Below, in pieces: positions 57,194 through 64,000 of a stretch of 64,000 nt of DNA. This DNA is from Acidimicrobiales bacterium (GTDB taxonomy: Bacteria > Actinomycetota > Acidimicrobiia > Acidimicrobiales > JAUJNH01). Within the stretch, counting starts at the first letter, position 1. Each line of letters begins with the position of its first letter. The notes beneath the pieces were generated by a model. That model searched no databases, had not been told where the DNA came from, and saw only the letters and a program-made list of their open reading frames with translations. Location: positions 47,057 to 111,056 of the forward strand of contig JAUJNH010000002.1 in assembly GCA_030448245.1 (NCBI GenBank). The letters run 5' to 3'. Made by a program: the position numbers and the translations under genes.

Positions 57194-57799
57194 TCACTCC
57201 AGCTCCCGCCGGCCTTCCAGGGCCCGGCCCAGCGTCAGCTCGTCGGCGTACTCGAGGTCGCCGCCGACGGGCAGGCCGCTGGCCAGCCTCGTGACCTTCA
57301 CGCCCAGCGGCTTGAGCTGGCGCGACAGGTACATGGCCGTGGCCTCACCCTCGAGGTTGGGGTTGGTGGCCAGGATGACCTCGTCGATGCCCTCCGAGCC
57401 GAGGCGGGCGTACAGCTCCTTCACCCGCAGCTGGTCGGGGCCGACTCCTTCCAGCGGGTTGATGGCCCCGCCAAGCACGTGGTAGCGGCCGCGGTACTCG
57501 CCGGTGCGCTCGACGGCGACGATGTCGCGCGGGTCCTCGACCACGCACACCAGGGCCGGGTCGCGGCGGGGGTCGGCGCAGTAGCCACACTCCTCGTCCT
57601 CGGTCACGTTGAAGCAGCGCCGGCAGAACCGGATGCGCTCCTTGACGGTGGTGATGGCGGCGGCCAGCCGGCCGGCGTCGTCGGCCGTGACCTTGAGGAG
57701 GTGGAAGGCGATGCGCTGGGCCGACTTCGGCCCGATCCCCGGCAGGCGGCCCAGCTCGTCGATGAGGTCCTGGACGGGAGCGGCGTAGACCCCCGCCAT
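57194..57799 (-). CDS. recR: recombination mediator RecR
   Basis: 201 aa, exact family length. Helix-hairpin-helix [24 protein letters not shown] (12-35), four-Cys zinc finger [16 protein letters not shown] (58-73), and TOPRIM domain ([41 protein letters not shown], then [19 protein letters not shown]). Works with RecO and RecF to load RecA on gapped DNA. Part of the conserved dnaX-ybaB-recR cluster, downstream of ybaB. Confidence 0.96.
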   Translation of the reverse strand: MAGVYAAPVQDLIDELGRLPGIGPKSAQRIAFHLLKVTADDAGRLAAAITTVKERIRFCRRCFNVTEDEECGYCADPRRDPALVCVVEDPRDIVAVERTGEYRGRYHVLGGAINPLEGVGPDQLRVKELYARLGSEGIDEVILATNPNLEGEATAMYLSRQLKPLGVKVTRLASGLPVGGDLEYADELTLGRALEGRRELE

Positions 57800-57841
57800 C
57801 AGCAGCGGGGTGCGATGTTCAGGGCTTCCAAGGCGAGGCGA

Positions 57842-58276
57842 TCAGGAGCCGGGCAGCATGCCGCCCAGGCCTCCGAGGTCGCCGAGGTCGCCCAGGGCCT
57901 CGACCTGCACCTGGTTGGCCTGGGTGACGACGTCGCGCAGGGCGGCCAGGACGAGGTCTTCGAGCATCTCGACGTCGTCGGGGTCCACGGCGTCGGGGCG
58001 CAGGTGCACGGCCCGGAACTCGAGGCCGGCGGTGGCCTCGATGCGTACGGCTCCCCCGCCGGACACCCCCTCGACGACGGTTTCGGCCGCCTGGGCCTGG
58101 GCGTTCACCAGCTCGGCCTGCATGTCCTGGGCCGCCTGCAGCAGGTTCGACAGGTCACCGCCGCCGAGCAGGGCAGCCATGGGGTCGGCCGCCGGATCGG
58201 CCAGCGGATCGGTGGCTGCGCTGGTGGGCACCACCTCGGGCGTGATCGGCGTCTTGTCGTCGGGGGGCACGGTCAT
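57842..58276 (-). CDS. YbaB/EbfC family nucleoid-associated protein
   Basis: 144 aa. The YbaB core is LSNLLQAAQDMQAELVNAQA, TVVEGVSGGGAVRIEATAGL, RAVHLRPDAVDPDDVEMLEDLVLAALRDV. The N-terminal 35 residues are an extra Pro/Ala/Asp-rich extension, and the C-terminus has a Gly/Leu repeat (ALGDLGDLGGLGGMLPGS). It binds DNA as a dimer. Start overlaps the dnaX stop by 4 bases (58273-58276), followed by recR, the usual actinobacterial order. Confidence 0.93.
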   Translation of the reverse strand: MTVPPDDKTPITPEVVPTSAATDPLADPAADPMAALLGGGDLSNLLQAAQDMQAELVNAQAQAAETVVEGVSGGGAVRIEATAGLEFRAVHLRPDAVDPDDVEMLEDLVLAALRDVVTQANQVQVEALGDLGDLGGLGGMLPGS

Positions 58277-60176
58277 TGCTGAACCTCTTCTGCACCGGGG
58301 AACGCCTGGCGCAGGCGCTCATGGGGATCGAAAGCGGCCGGCGGGCCGTCGACGAGCTGGGTCAGGTCGACGTGCTCCTCATCGCCGGTGGGCGCCGGGG
58401 GCCGGGGTGCGGCGCCGGGGCCGGCGCCGACGACCACGCGGACGGGCACGGCGCGGCCGAAGCGGTGGGCCAGCGCCGCCTCGACGTCGCGGCGGCGGGC
58501 CTCGCAGTCCGCTTGGAGGTAGACGTTGTCGACGGCCACCACGACCGCCGTGTCCACGGCGACCACGTGGGCCGAGCTGAAGCGGCTGCGCACGGCCGGC
58601 TTCACCTCGGCGAGCACCGCCTCCCAGGCGGCCACCACCTCGCCGGCCGAGGGCAGCAGTGCCGCGGTCACCCCCGCCGATGCCTGGTCGGCGGCACCGC
58701 CGGGCGGCGCCTCAGCCGGCTGCCGAGGCGCCGAGGTCACCGCCGCGGGCGGGGACGCGGGGGCCGGGGACGGCTGCACGCGGGCGGCCGGCGGCCGGCC
58801 GCCGTCGAGCTGCCGGGGCTGGGCCGCGGGGGGGGCGCGGCAGCGGGACGGCGAGGATCGGCACCCGCCTGAGCGGCTGCGGGCGAGGCAGGCGGCGGCG
58901 CCGGGTGCGTGCGCTCGGGCGGAGGCGGCCTGCCCGCCGTGCCCTTGAGCGCCCCGAGGGTGCGGCGCACGGCGGCGGGCCCGGGGGCACCCTCGGCCGG
59001 CCGGCCGGGGTCCGGCTCCGCCACCGGCGGCGCCGCCTCCGAAGCCGCCGCGGCGGCGGGGGGCTGCGGCCGGCGCGCGGCCCCCCCGAGGAGCGCGAGG
59101 CGTTCGGCCAGCGCGGCGGGGGAGGTGTCGAGGTCGGCGCGCGCCACCCGTACCAGCGCCACCTCGAGGGTGACCCGCGGGTCGACCGACTCGCGCAGGT
59201 CGACGAGCGCCTCGCCCACCACCTCGATGGCCCGGGTGGCCGCCGCCGGGCCCAGTCGCTTGGCCTGGTCGGCCACCCGCTCGCGCTCGTCGGCCAGGCA
59301 GTCGACCAGGTCGGGGGCCAGCACCGAGAGGAAGCACAGGCGGAGCCGCTCGACCAGCTCGGACCCCAGCCGGCGAGGGTCTCGACCGGCTCGCATCCCG
59401 GCGGCCACGGCGACCAGCACCGCGCCGGCGTCGCGCGCGATGAGCGCCTCGACCAGGTCGTCGACCACGGGCACCTCGTCGCGCAGCCCCCCGGCCGAGG
59501 CCACCTGCTCCAGCACGCTGAGCGTGTCGCGAGCCGACCCCCGGCCGTCGCGCACCACCGCAGCCAGCGCCCGCTCGTCCAGCTCGATCCCTGCCGACGC
59601 CACGATGTCGTGGACCAGGCCGGTCAGCACCTGGGTGTCGTACAGGCGGAACTCGAAGTGCTGGGTGCGACTGCGCACCGGCACGGCCACCTTCTCCGGA
59701 TCGGTGGTGGCCAGCACGAACACCACGTGCTCCGGCGGCTCCTCGAGGGTCTTGAGGAGCGCCGTGCCGGCCTCGGGCGTCAGCTGGTGGACCTCGTCGA
59801 AGATGTAGACCTTCTTCTGCCCCGGCGAGCCGATCACGGTGCCGGCGATGATCTCGCGCACCCGGTCGATCCCCCGGTTGCTGGCGGCGTCGAGCTCGAC
59901 CACGTTCAGGCTGCCGCCCTCGCGGATGGCCACGCACGAGGCGCACCGGTCGCAGCAGTCCCCGTCGGGCGCCCGGTCGGTGCAGTTCAGCGCCTTGGCC
60001 AGGATGCGGGCGGCCGTGGTCTTGCCGGTCCCCCGCGGGCCGCTGAACAGGTAGGCGTGCGCCTCCCGCCCGTCGCGCACGGCGTTGCGCAGCGCCGACA
60101 CCACGAAGTCCTGGCCGCGCATCTCGGCGAAGCGCTGCGGCCGGAACCGGCGGTAGAGCGACGTCGGCTCGGCCAT
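58273..60176 (-). CDS. dnaX: DNA polymerase III subunit gamma/tau with probable -1 frameshift site
   Basis: Clamp-loader subunit. From ATG 60176: LYRRFRPQRFAEMRGQDFVV, Walker A GPRGTGKTTAARILAKAL, zinc module CCDRCASC, Walker B VYIFDEVHQL, LEEPPEHVVFVLATTDPEK, sensor FEFRLY. The zero frame ends at 58737 (479 aa, gamma-like). The conserved tau C-terminus (AWEAVLAEVKPAVRSRFSSA, VVAVDNVYLQADCEARRRDV) is in the -1 frame and ends at 58273, giving about 634 aa, very near the E. coli tau length (643; gamma 431). The switch occurs at a run of eight C (minus strand; 58835-58828) read as GCG-CCC-CCC-CCG, a slippery sequence; GC-rich palindromes lie about 25 bases downstream. A one-base homopolymer error is the alternative. 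Confidence 0.85.
58828..58835 (-). other. C8 slippery run in dnaX (frameshift site)
   Basis: Eight consecutive C on the minus strand in the Pro-rich linker. Frame 0 is GCG CCC CCC CCG; a -1 slip on C-CCC-CCG keeps full codon-anticodon pairing and opens the frame that encodes the tau C-terminus. E. coli dnaX uses A-AAA-AAG the same way. Confidence 0.5.
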
Positions 60177-60262
60177 GCGGACCCGAAGCCTAGGTTCCCG
60201 CTCTGGCGGGCCGCTCCGACCGGAAGCGCCGTTGGGCGAGCTTCTGCCCTCGGCCGGGTGTG

Positions 60263-60268
60263 TACCAT
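60263..60268 (+). promoter_or_regulatory. -10-like box for the SRP RNA
   Basis: TACCAT lies about 19 bases upstream of the SRP RNA basal stem and downstream of the divergent dnaX start. No clear -35 at standard spacing. Confidence 0.3.
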
Positions 60269-60286
60269 CCACCCCCTGGATCGCCT

Positions 60287-60416
60287 CGCCGCCTGCGTGC
60301 GGTGGCTGGGTCCTGCGCAAGGTGGCACCGTGAACCGGGTCAGGGCGGGAACGCAGCAGCCCTCAGCGGATCGCCGCTTGTGCCGCAGACAACCTGGCCA
60401 CCGCACGGAGGCGGCG
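60287..60416 (+). ncRNA. ffs: signal recognition particle RNA (small bacterial type)
   Basis: The apical domain matches bacterial 4.5S SRP RNA: GGTGGCACCGTGAACCGGGT, then CAGGGCGGGAACGCAGCAGC with the conserved GUGAAC...CAGG-CGGGA-GCAGCA symmetric loop that Ffh binds. The arms pair over a long stem: CGTGCGGTGGC (60296-60306) with GCCACCGCACG (60397-60407), and further out CGCCGCCT (60287-60294) with AGGCGGCG (60409-60416). Location next to dnaX and a tRNA-Ser is usual for actinobacteria. Exact ends are not defined; the transcript may start some bases earlier. Confidence 0.85.
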
Positions 60417-60425
60417 GTGCGCCCA

Positions 60426-60510
60426 GGAGGGTTGCGAGAGCGGCCGAATCGGCACGCCTGGAAAGCGTGTGTGGGGAGACTCACCGAGGGTTCGAATCCC
60501 TCACCCTCCG
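60426..60510 (+). tRNA. tRNA-Ser (anticodon GGA)
   Basis: 85 bases. Acceptor arms GGAGGGT (60426-60432) and ACCCTCC (60503-60509) pair, discriminator G at 60510, long variable arm typical of serine tRNA (GTGTGTGGGGAGACTCAC region), T arm GAGGGTTCGAATCCCTC. Anticodon loop CTGGAAA shows GGA, reading UCC and UCU. CCA is not encoded. Directly downstream of the SRP RNA and upstream of tadA. Confidence 0.95.
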
Positions 60511-60533
60511 CTTCCCGTGCCAGCATCCGGCTG

Positions 60534-60992
60534 GTGGACGACCACGAGGCCATGGGCCTGGCCCTCGCCGAGGCGGCCGCCGCCCCCGTCCACGGCGACG
60601 TGCCGGTGGGGGCCGTCGTGGTGGGGCCGGACGGGACCGTTCTCGCCCGCCGCCACAACGAGCGCGAGCTGGCAGCCGACCCCACCGCCCACGCCGAGGT
60701 GCTGGCCCTCCAGGACGCGGCGGCTGCGCTCGGATCGTGGCGGCTGACCGACTGCACGCTCGTCGTCACCCTCGAGCCCTGCCCGATGTGCGCCGGCGCC
60801 GCCGTCGCCGCCCGCCTCGCCCGGGTCGTCTTCGCCACCCCCGATCCCAAGGCCGGCGCTGCCGGGTCCCTCTACAACCTGTGCGCCGACCCCCGCCTCA
60901 ACTGGGAGCCGGCCGTGGTGGCGGGGGTGCGGGCCGATGAGGCCAAAGCCCTCCTCTCGGCCTTCTTCGCCGGTGTACGCTCACGGCCGTAA
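60534..60992 (+). CDS. tadA: tRNA adenosine(34) deaminase TadA
   Basis: 152 aa zinc deaminase that converts A34 to inosine in tRNA-Arg(ACG). Zinc motifs HAEVLAL (HAE near residue 53) and EPCPMCAGA (PCxxC), plus DVPVGAVVVGPDG at the start and FATPDPKAGAAGSLYNL after the active site. GTG 60534 is chosen since the usual VDDHEAMGLALAEAA start of the family lies there; ATG 60552 is an alternative that shortens helix 1. Placed between two tRNA-Ser genes. Confidence 0.93.
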   Translation: MDDHEAMGLALAEAAAAPVHGDVPVGAVVVGPDGTVLARRHNERELAADPTAHAEVLALQDAAAALGSWRLTDCTLVVTLEPCPMCAGAAVAARLARVVFATPDPKAGAAGSLYNLCADPRLNWEPAVVAGVRADEAKALLSAFFAGVRSRP

Positions 60993-61000
60993 GGAACCGA

Positions 61001-61085
61001 GGAGGGGTGCGAGAGCGGCCGAATCGGACGGTCTCGAAAACCGTTGTGGCGCAAGTCACCGTGGGTTCAAATCCCACCCCCTCCG
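61001..61085 (+). tRNA. tRNA-Ser (anticodon CGA)
   Basis: 85 bases. Acceptor GGAGGGG (61001-61007) pairs with CCCCTCC (61078-61084), discriminator G at 61085 followed by CCA in the genome. D arm GAGAGCGGCCGAATCGG is shared with the other tRNA-Ser. Anticodon loop shows CGA, reading UCG. Long variable arm (TTGTGGCGCAAGTCAC) and T arm GTGGGTTCAAATCCCAC. After it, 61089-61380 holds no gene I can see. Confidence 0.95.
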
Positions 61086-61380
61086 CCACCCGATCCACTG
61101 AAACCCCCGCCCGGTCGACGAATCACGCCTGGTCCGGCTCCGTCAAGGGACGCCCCCCCGAGCGACGGTCGTCCTTGAGGGCAGTCCCCGTCACGCCCCC
61201 ATGCGCCCGGCCCAGCGCGTCGGTGAGTCCTAACCGATCGACTCCTGCCGCTCCACGCCCCAGGGGCTCCCTTCCAGATCGGAACGTTGGCGGCAGCGCC
61301 TCCTCACCTCCACCGTGAGGCAACCAGCCGTTCACCTCACCTCCCTACCTTCGCCGTCGTCGATCGAAGGAGGAAGTGGG

Positions 61381-62874
61381 ATGACCAATCTTGACCGCCG
61401 CAGCTTCTTGAGCCGAGGGGCCCTGCTCGCCGGGGCAACTGTCATGGGTCCGGGCGCGTTCACCGCCATCACCGCTGGCGCCGCCGGGGCGAGCGAGGGA
61501 ATTGGCCGTGGCCGGGGACGCAGGATCACCGGCGACTACGGCCCGCTGGCCCCAGTGCCCGCAGCCAACGAGCCCGGCCGCGCCTACCTAGCCCTGCCTG
61601 CGGGGTTCTCCTATGTCGTGTTCGGCAAGATCGGGTCGCCGATGACCGACGGGAATCCCACACCGGTCAACCTCGACGGCATGGCCGCCTTCGCGGGCCC
61701 CGGCGGCACCGTCCGCCTCATCCGCAACCACGAAGACCGCAGCGCACCGGGAGCCGGCAGCGTCCTGGGGCCCGTCGCAACCAGGTACGACCCCCTCGGC
61801 GGCGGCGGTACGACATCGCTCGACTTCAACCTGGCCAGCCGGAGCCTGGTACGGGACTTCATCAGCCTCAACGGCACCATCGTCAACTGCGCCGGCGGGA
61901 TCGTCACCATCGAAGGCAAGACCGGGTGGATGACCAGCGAGGAAACCACCGCCGGGCCCCCGACGTGGGCCCAGAAGCACGGCTACAACTTCTTCGTCCC
62001 GGTCGACGCCACCGGCCCCGTGAAGGCCGAGCCCTACCGGGCCATGGGTCGCTTCGCCCACGAAGCGGTCATCCGCGAGGACCGCACCGGGATCTTCTAC
62101 CAGACCGAGGATGCCGGCTCCGGGCGCGGAAGCGGCTTCTACCGCTACCTCCCAACCACCCCAGACGCCCGCGCCGGGCGCCTGCAGATGCTGGCGATCA
62201 AGAACCAGCCCCAAGCCGACCTGCGAGAAGGCCAACGCCAGTTCAAGCCCCTCCCCGTCGAGTGGGTCAACATCCCCAACCCCGACCCCGCCGACCCGAT
62301 CGTGCAAGCCGAGAAGCCGAACCCCACCAGCGTGTTCGCCCAAGGATTCGCCGCCGGCGGTGCCAAGTTCAACCGCCTCGAGGGCATCTGGGACGGAGGG
62401 AGCAGCGTGTTCTTCGCCTCCACCAGCGGCGGCGACGCCAAGAACGGCGACGTCAACAGCGACGGGTTCCGCGAGGGCTACGGGCAGATCTGGGAGTACC
62501 GGCCCAGGGGCAACTCCGGCGGCCAGCTCATCCTCGTGTTCGAGTCGCCCGGCCAGGACGTGCTCGACTCCCCCGACAACCTGCTGGTCACCCCCCGTGG
62601 GGGCATCCTGCTCTGCGAGGACGACGCCAGCAGCAGCGACGGCGACACCCACCCGCTCGCTCCCGGCATCACCGACGTCAACCGGCTCATCGGCCTCACG
62701 ATCGGCGGCGACGCCTTCGAGTTCGCCGTCAACCGGTTCAACGACACCGAGTTCGCCGGCGCCTGCTTCAGCCCCGACGCCAGCACGCTCTTCGTCAACA
62801 TCTTCGGGGACCGAACCCCCGGCAGCGGGATGACGTGCGCCATCACAGGACCATGGGAACGCGGAGCCCTCTGA
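61381..62874 (+). CDS. PhoX-like (DUF839) Tat-exported protein
   Basis: 497 aa intact member of the DUF839/PhoX family (calcium/iron-dependent alkaline phosphatase-like, five-bladed propeller). Twin-arginine signal RRSFLSRGALLAGATV from residue 6. Blocks: DGMAAFAGPGGTVRLIRNHE, LNGTIVNCAGG, TSEETTAGPPTW, GRFAHEA, FYQTEDAG, PDNLLVTPRGGILLCEDD, ITGPWERGAL. AGGAGG sits 8 bases before ATG 61381. It is a paralogue of the broken gene at 90-1495, at the opposite end of the window. Whether it is a phosphatase is not proven; the conserved Cys of PhoX and metal-site Glu are in matching blocks. Confidence 0.9.
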   Translation: MTNLDRRSFLSRGALLAGATVMGPGAFTAITAGAAGASEGIGRGRGRRITGDYGPLAPVPAANEPGRAYLALPAGFSYVVFGKIGSPMTDGNPTPVNLDGMAAFAGPGGTVRLIRNHEDRSAPGAGSVLGPVATRYDPLGGGGTTSLDFNLASRSLVRDFISLNGTIVNCAGGIVTIEGKTGWMTSEETTAGPPTWAQKHGYNFFVPVDATGPVKAEPYRAMGRFAHEAVIREDRTGIFYQTEDAGSGRGSGFYRYLPTTPDARAGRLQMLAIKNQPQADLREGQRQFKPLPVEWVNIPNPDPADPIVQAEKPNPTSVFAQGFAAGGAKFNRLEGIWDGGSSVFFASTSGGDAKNGDVNSDGFREGYGQIWEYRPRGNSGGQLILVFESPGQDVLDSPDNLLVTPRGGILLCEDDASSSDGDTHPLAPGITDVNRLIGLTIGGDAFEFAVNRFNDTEFAGACFSPDASTLFVNIFGDRTPGSGMTCAITGPWERGAL

Positions 62875-63049
62875 CCCTGCCCCGATCCGGCACCCGAATC
62901 TGCGACCCACGCGGCGACCGGGGAGGCAGAACGGGCGCCGAACGACGCAGCGTTCATGTCCGAGTGTTCACGGTCGTGCCGGCCGAGCATCACACCACGG
63001 CCGGTCGCCGTCTGGGCGGGTGCCACCGCACGCCGCGGGCGGCGGCACC
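62875..63049. other. intergenic, no feature seen
   Basis: About 175 bases between convergent genes. I see no plausible gene, RNA or clear terminator. Confidence 0.5.
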
Positions 63050-63718
63050 TCAGAGCTCGGTGATCGTCGCTCCGACGGGCCGGCCGAACGGCGTGGGCTG
63101 GGCCGTCGGGGACGGAGGAGGCGGCGGCCTCCGCTCTGGTTGAGGCGGCGGTCCCGCTCCTTCGGCGGGCGGTGCCGCCGCCGCAACGGGCTCGGCGCCC
63201 GCGACCGCTGAGGGCCCTTCGTCGGAGTGCGCCGGGCCGACCGGTGGGCCCAGGACATCGCCGTGACCGACCGCCTCGTCGGTGGCCGGGTGACGCCAGC
63301 GGCCGTCCTCCACGCGCACCGCTCCGCCCCGCTCGACCAGGCGCTTGAGGCTGATGCGCACGCCCTCCTCGGGCCGGCGGGACGCGGGAAGCCACCCGCG
63401 CGACCCGAGGGCGTCGAGGAGCTCCCCGAACGACCAGGAGCGGCCGGGCGCTGCCTCGAAGATCAGGCGCAGGGCGTCGGTGCCCTTCGGCGCGGCGGCG
63501 ACCCCACCCGACCGCTCGTCTGGAGCCGTCGACGAGGCCGGCGGCGTGACCGGCTCGGGGGCCGCGGGCGTCGCCGTGGGAAAGGGAGGTCGCTGGGCCG
63601 CGGCCCGGCCGCTCCGGGTCGTCGTGCGGCGGGCCTGTCGGCGTCGCCGCTGGCGGGTGGAGTCGGGCGCTACGGGATGACGACCACGGTGCCGTCCATG
63701 CCGGCGTGGAGCGTGCAC
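63050..63718 (-). CDS. hypothetical protein with winged-helix-like domain and Pro-rich ends
   Basis: An open frame of up to 222 residues I do not recognise. The N-terminal part is basic and Ala/Pro-rich. The centre has GTDALRLIFEAAPGRSWSFG, ELLDALGSRGWLPASRR, VRISLKRLVERGGAVRVEDGRWR, a pattern like a small winged-helix domain (two helices plus a beta wing). The C-terminal 60 residues are Pro/Ala-rich. The start is uncertain: GTG 63718 overlaps the cupredoxin 3' end by 49 bases, and no ribosome site is seen for it. Translational coupling with the upstream cupredoxin gene is possible. Confidence 0.5.
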   Translation of the reverse strand: MHAPRRHGRHRGRHPVAPDSTRQRRRRQARRTTTRSGRAAAQRPPFPTATPAAPEPVTPPASSTAPDERSGGVAAAPKGTDALRLIFEAAPGRSWSFGELLDALGSRGWLPASRRPEEGVRISLKRLVERGGAVRVEDGRWRHPATDEAVGHGDVLGPPVGPAHSDEGPSAVAGAEPVAAAAPPAEGAGPPPQPERRPPPPPSPTAQPTPFGRPVGATITEL

Positions 63719-64000
63719 CGGTACGGGAACGTTCCCGGCCGGTCGAAGCGCACGGCGTGGGCGCCGCCGTCGAGCTCGCGGGAGCTGGCGAAGTCCTTGC
63801 TCACCACGTTGTGGACGACCGAGTCGGTCCACTGCCACCGCACCCGCGTACCGACCGGCACCTCGATGGTGCGGGGGTCGAAGTCGAGGCCGACCAGCCG
63901 GACGACGGCATCGTCGGGCTCGGGCGCCGCCGCTGGTGGTGGTGCCGCCCCCGAGGTGGTGGCACAGCCGGCGAGCGCCACCACCAGCGCGGTGACGAGC
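63670..64000 (-). CDS. cupredoxin (plastocyanin/azurin-like) lipoprotein, partial at window edge
   Basis: At least 110 residues; the 5' end lies beyond base 64000. Signal end with lipobox (ALVVALAGCATTSG), then an Ala/Pro linker and a cupredoxin domain: VVRLVGLDFDPRTIEVPVGT, VRWQWTDSVVHNVVSKDF with the first copper His, and FPYRCTLHAGMDGTVVVIP with Cys, His and Met ligands, so type 1 copper binding is complete. Probably an outer-surface electron carrier or copper-binding protein. Confidence 0.85.
   Translation of the reverse strand, partial: LVTALVVALAGCATTSGAAPPPAAAPEPDDAVVRLVGLDFDPRTIEVPVGTRVRWQWTDSVVHNVVSKDFASSRELDGGAHAVRFDRPGTFPYRCTLHAGMDGTVVVIP

Noticed and set aside
61089..61380. Possible gene between tRNA-Ser and the second DUF839 gene
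   Set aside because: Short frames only, no domain, no ribosome site apart from the AGGAGG of the DUF839 gene.
1..64000. CRISPR arrays, insertion sequences, integrases, phage genes
   Set aside because: None seen: no repeat-spacer pattern, no transposase or integrase motifs. Relics are explained by deletion.

Overview
This is a very GC-rich window with tightly packed genes on both strands. Gene content fits a high-GC actinobacterium: ANTAR and PspC/NarL regulators, a gluABCD-type transporter, a mycobacterial-style L,D-transpeptidase, a fused 1859-residue acyl-CoA carboxylase and MpaB-like and DUF1990 proteins. I think of Acidimicrobiia or a relative, but that is inference. Many genes look leaderless: a TAnnnT box sits 6-8 bases before the ATG/GTG with no Shine-Dalgarno. 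Examples are the genes starting at 7876, 10732, 27028, 38936, 41574, 46327, 53532 and 54905 (+) and at 29173, 39894 and 50840 (-).

Layout. 0-9 kb: a frameshifted DUF839 phosphatase-like gene, PRC-barrel protein, VanW protein, BlaI/M56 pair, DUF305 lipoprotein, a deletion scar joining two truncated genes, YceI and an ABC-F ATPase. 10-20 kb: DUF1990 protein, GMC oxidoreductase, two exported ferritin-like proteins, a nucleotidyltransferase remnant, a PspC/histidine kinase/response regulator cluster (kinase frameshifted) and an L,D-transpeptidase. 20-29 kb: a sulfonate-type ABC operon with an Rrf2 regulator and a perfect palindromic operator, NDH-2, YjbQ, and a MazG/Cys-rich protein/CooC-like ATPase operon. 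29-42 kb: the giant carboxylase, RDD protein, GAF-ANTAR regulator, GlnD, a peroxiredoxin-like gene and an acyl-CoA synthetase/ACP pair. 42-54 kb: gluABCD-like transporter, MpaB-like oxygenase, NhaA, M20 peptidase, histidine phosphatase, HrpB and an aldo/keto reductase. 54-64 kb: TipA and WYL remnants, thiolase, a second CooC-like ATPase, then recR-ybaB-dnaX-SRP RNA-tRNA-Ser-tadA-tRNA-Ser, a second DUF839 protein and a cupredoxin running off the edge.

Main discovery candidate: three unrelated loci carry a single in-frame TGA exactly where a functional cysteine is expected, and each TGA is followed by a small hairpin at the distance expected of a bacterial SECIS element. They are two CooC-like P-loop ATPases (27318-28058 minus, 56389-57171 plus), hit in their CxC metal-binding motif, and a peroxiredoxin-like protein (39355-39894 minus) that would read Sec-Ile-Pro-Cys. 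Together they suggest that this organism decodes UGA as selenocysteine and that CooC-type nickel/metal-handling ATPases are a selenoprotein family I do not recall being described. UGA remains an ordinary stop elsewhere (for example ATGA overlaps). No sel genes lie in the window.

Other points of note: a C8 slippery run in dnaX that would give a tau-length product by -1 frameshifting, three further frameshifted or truncated genes, and several remnants at what look like deletion junctions.
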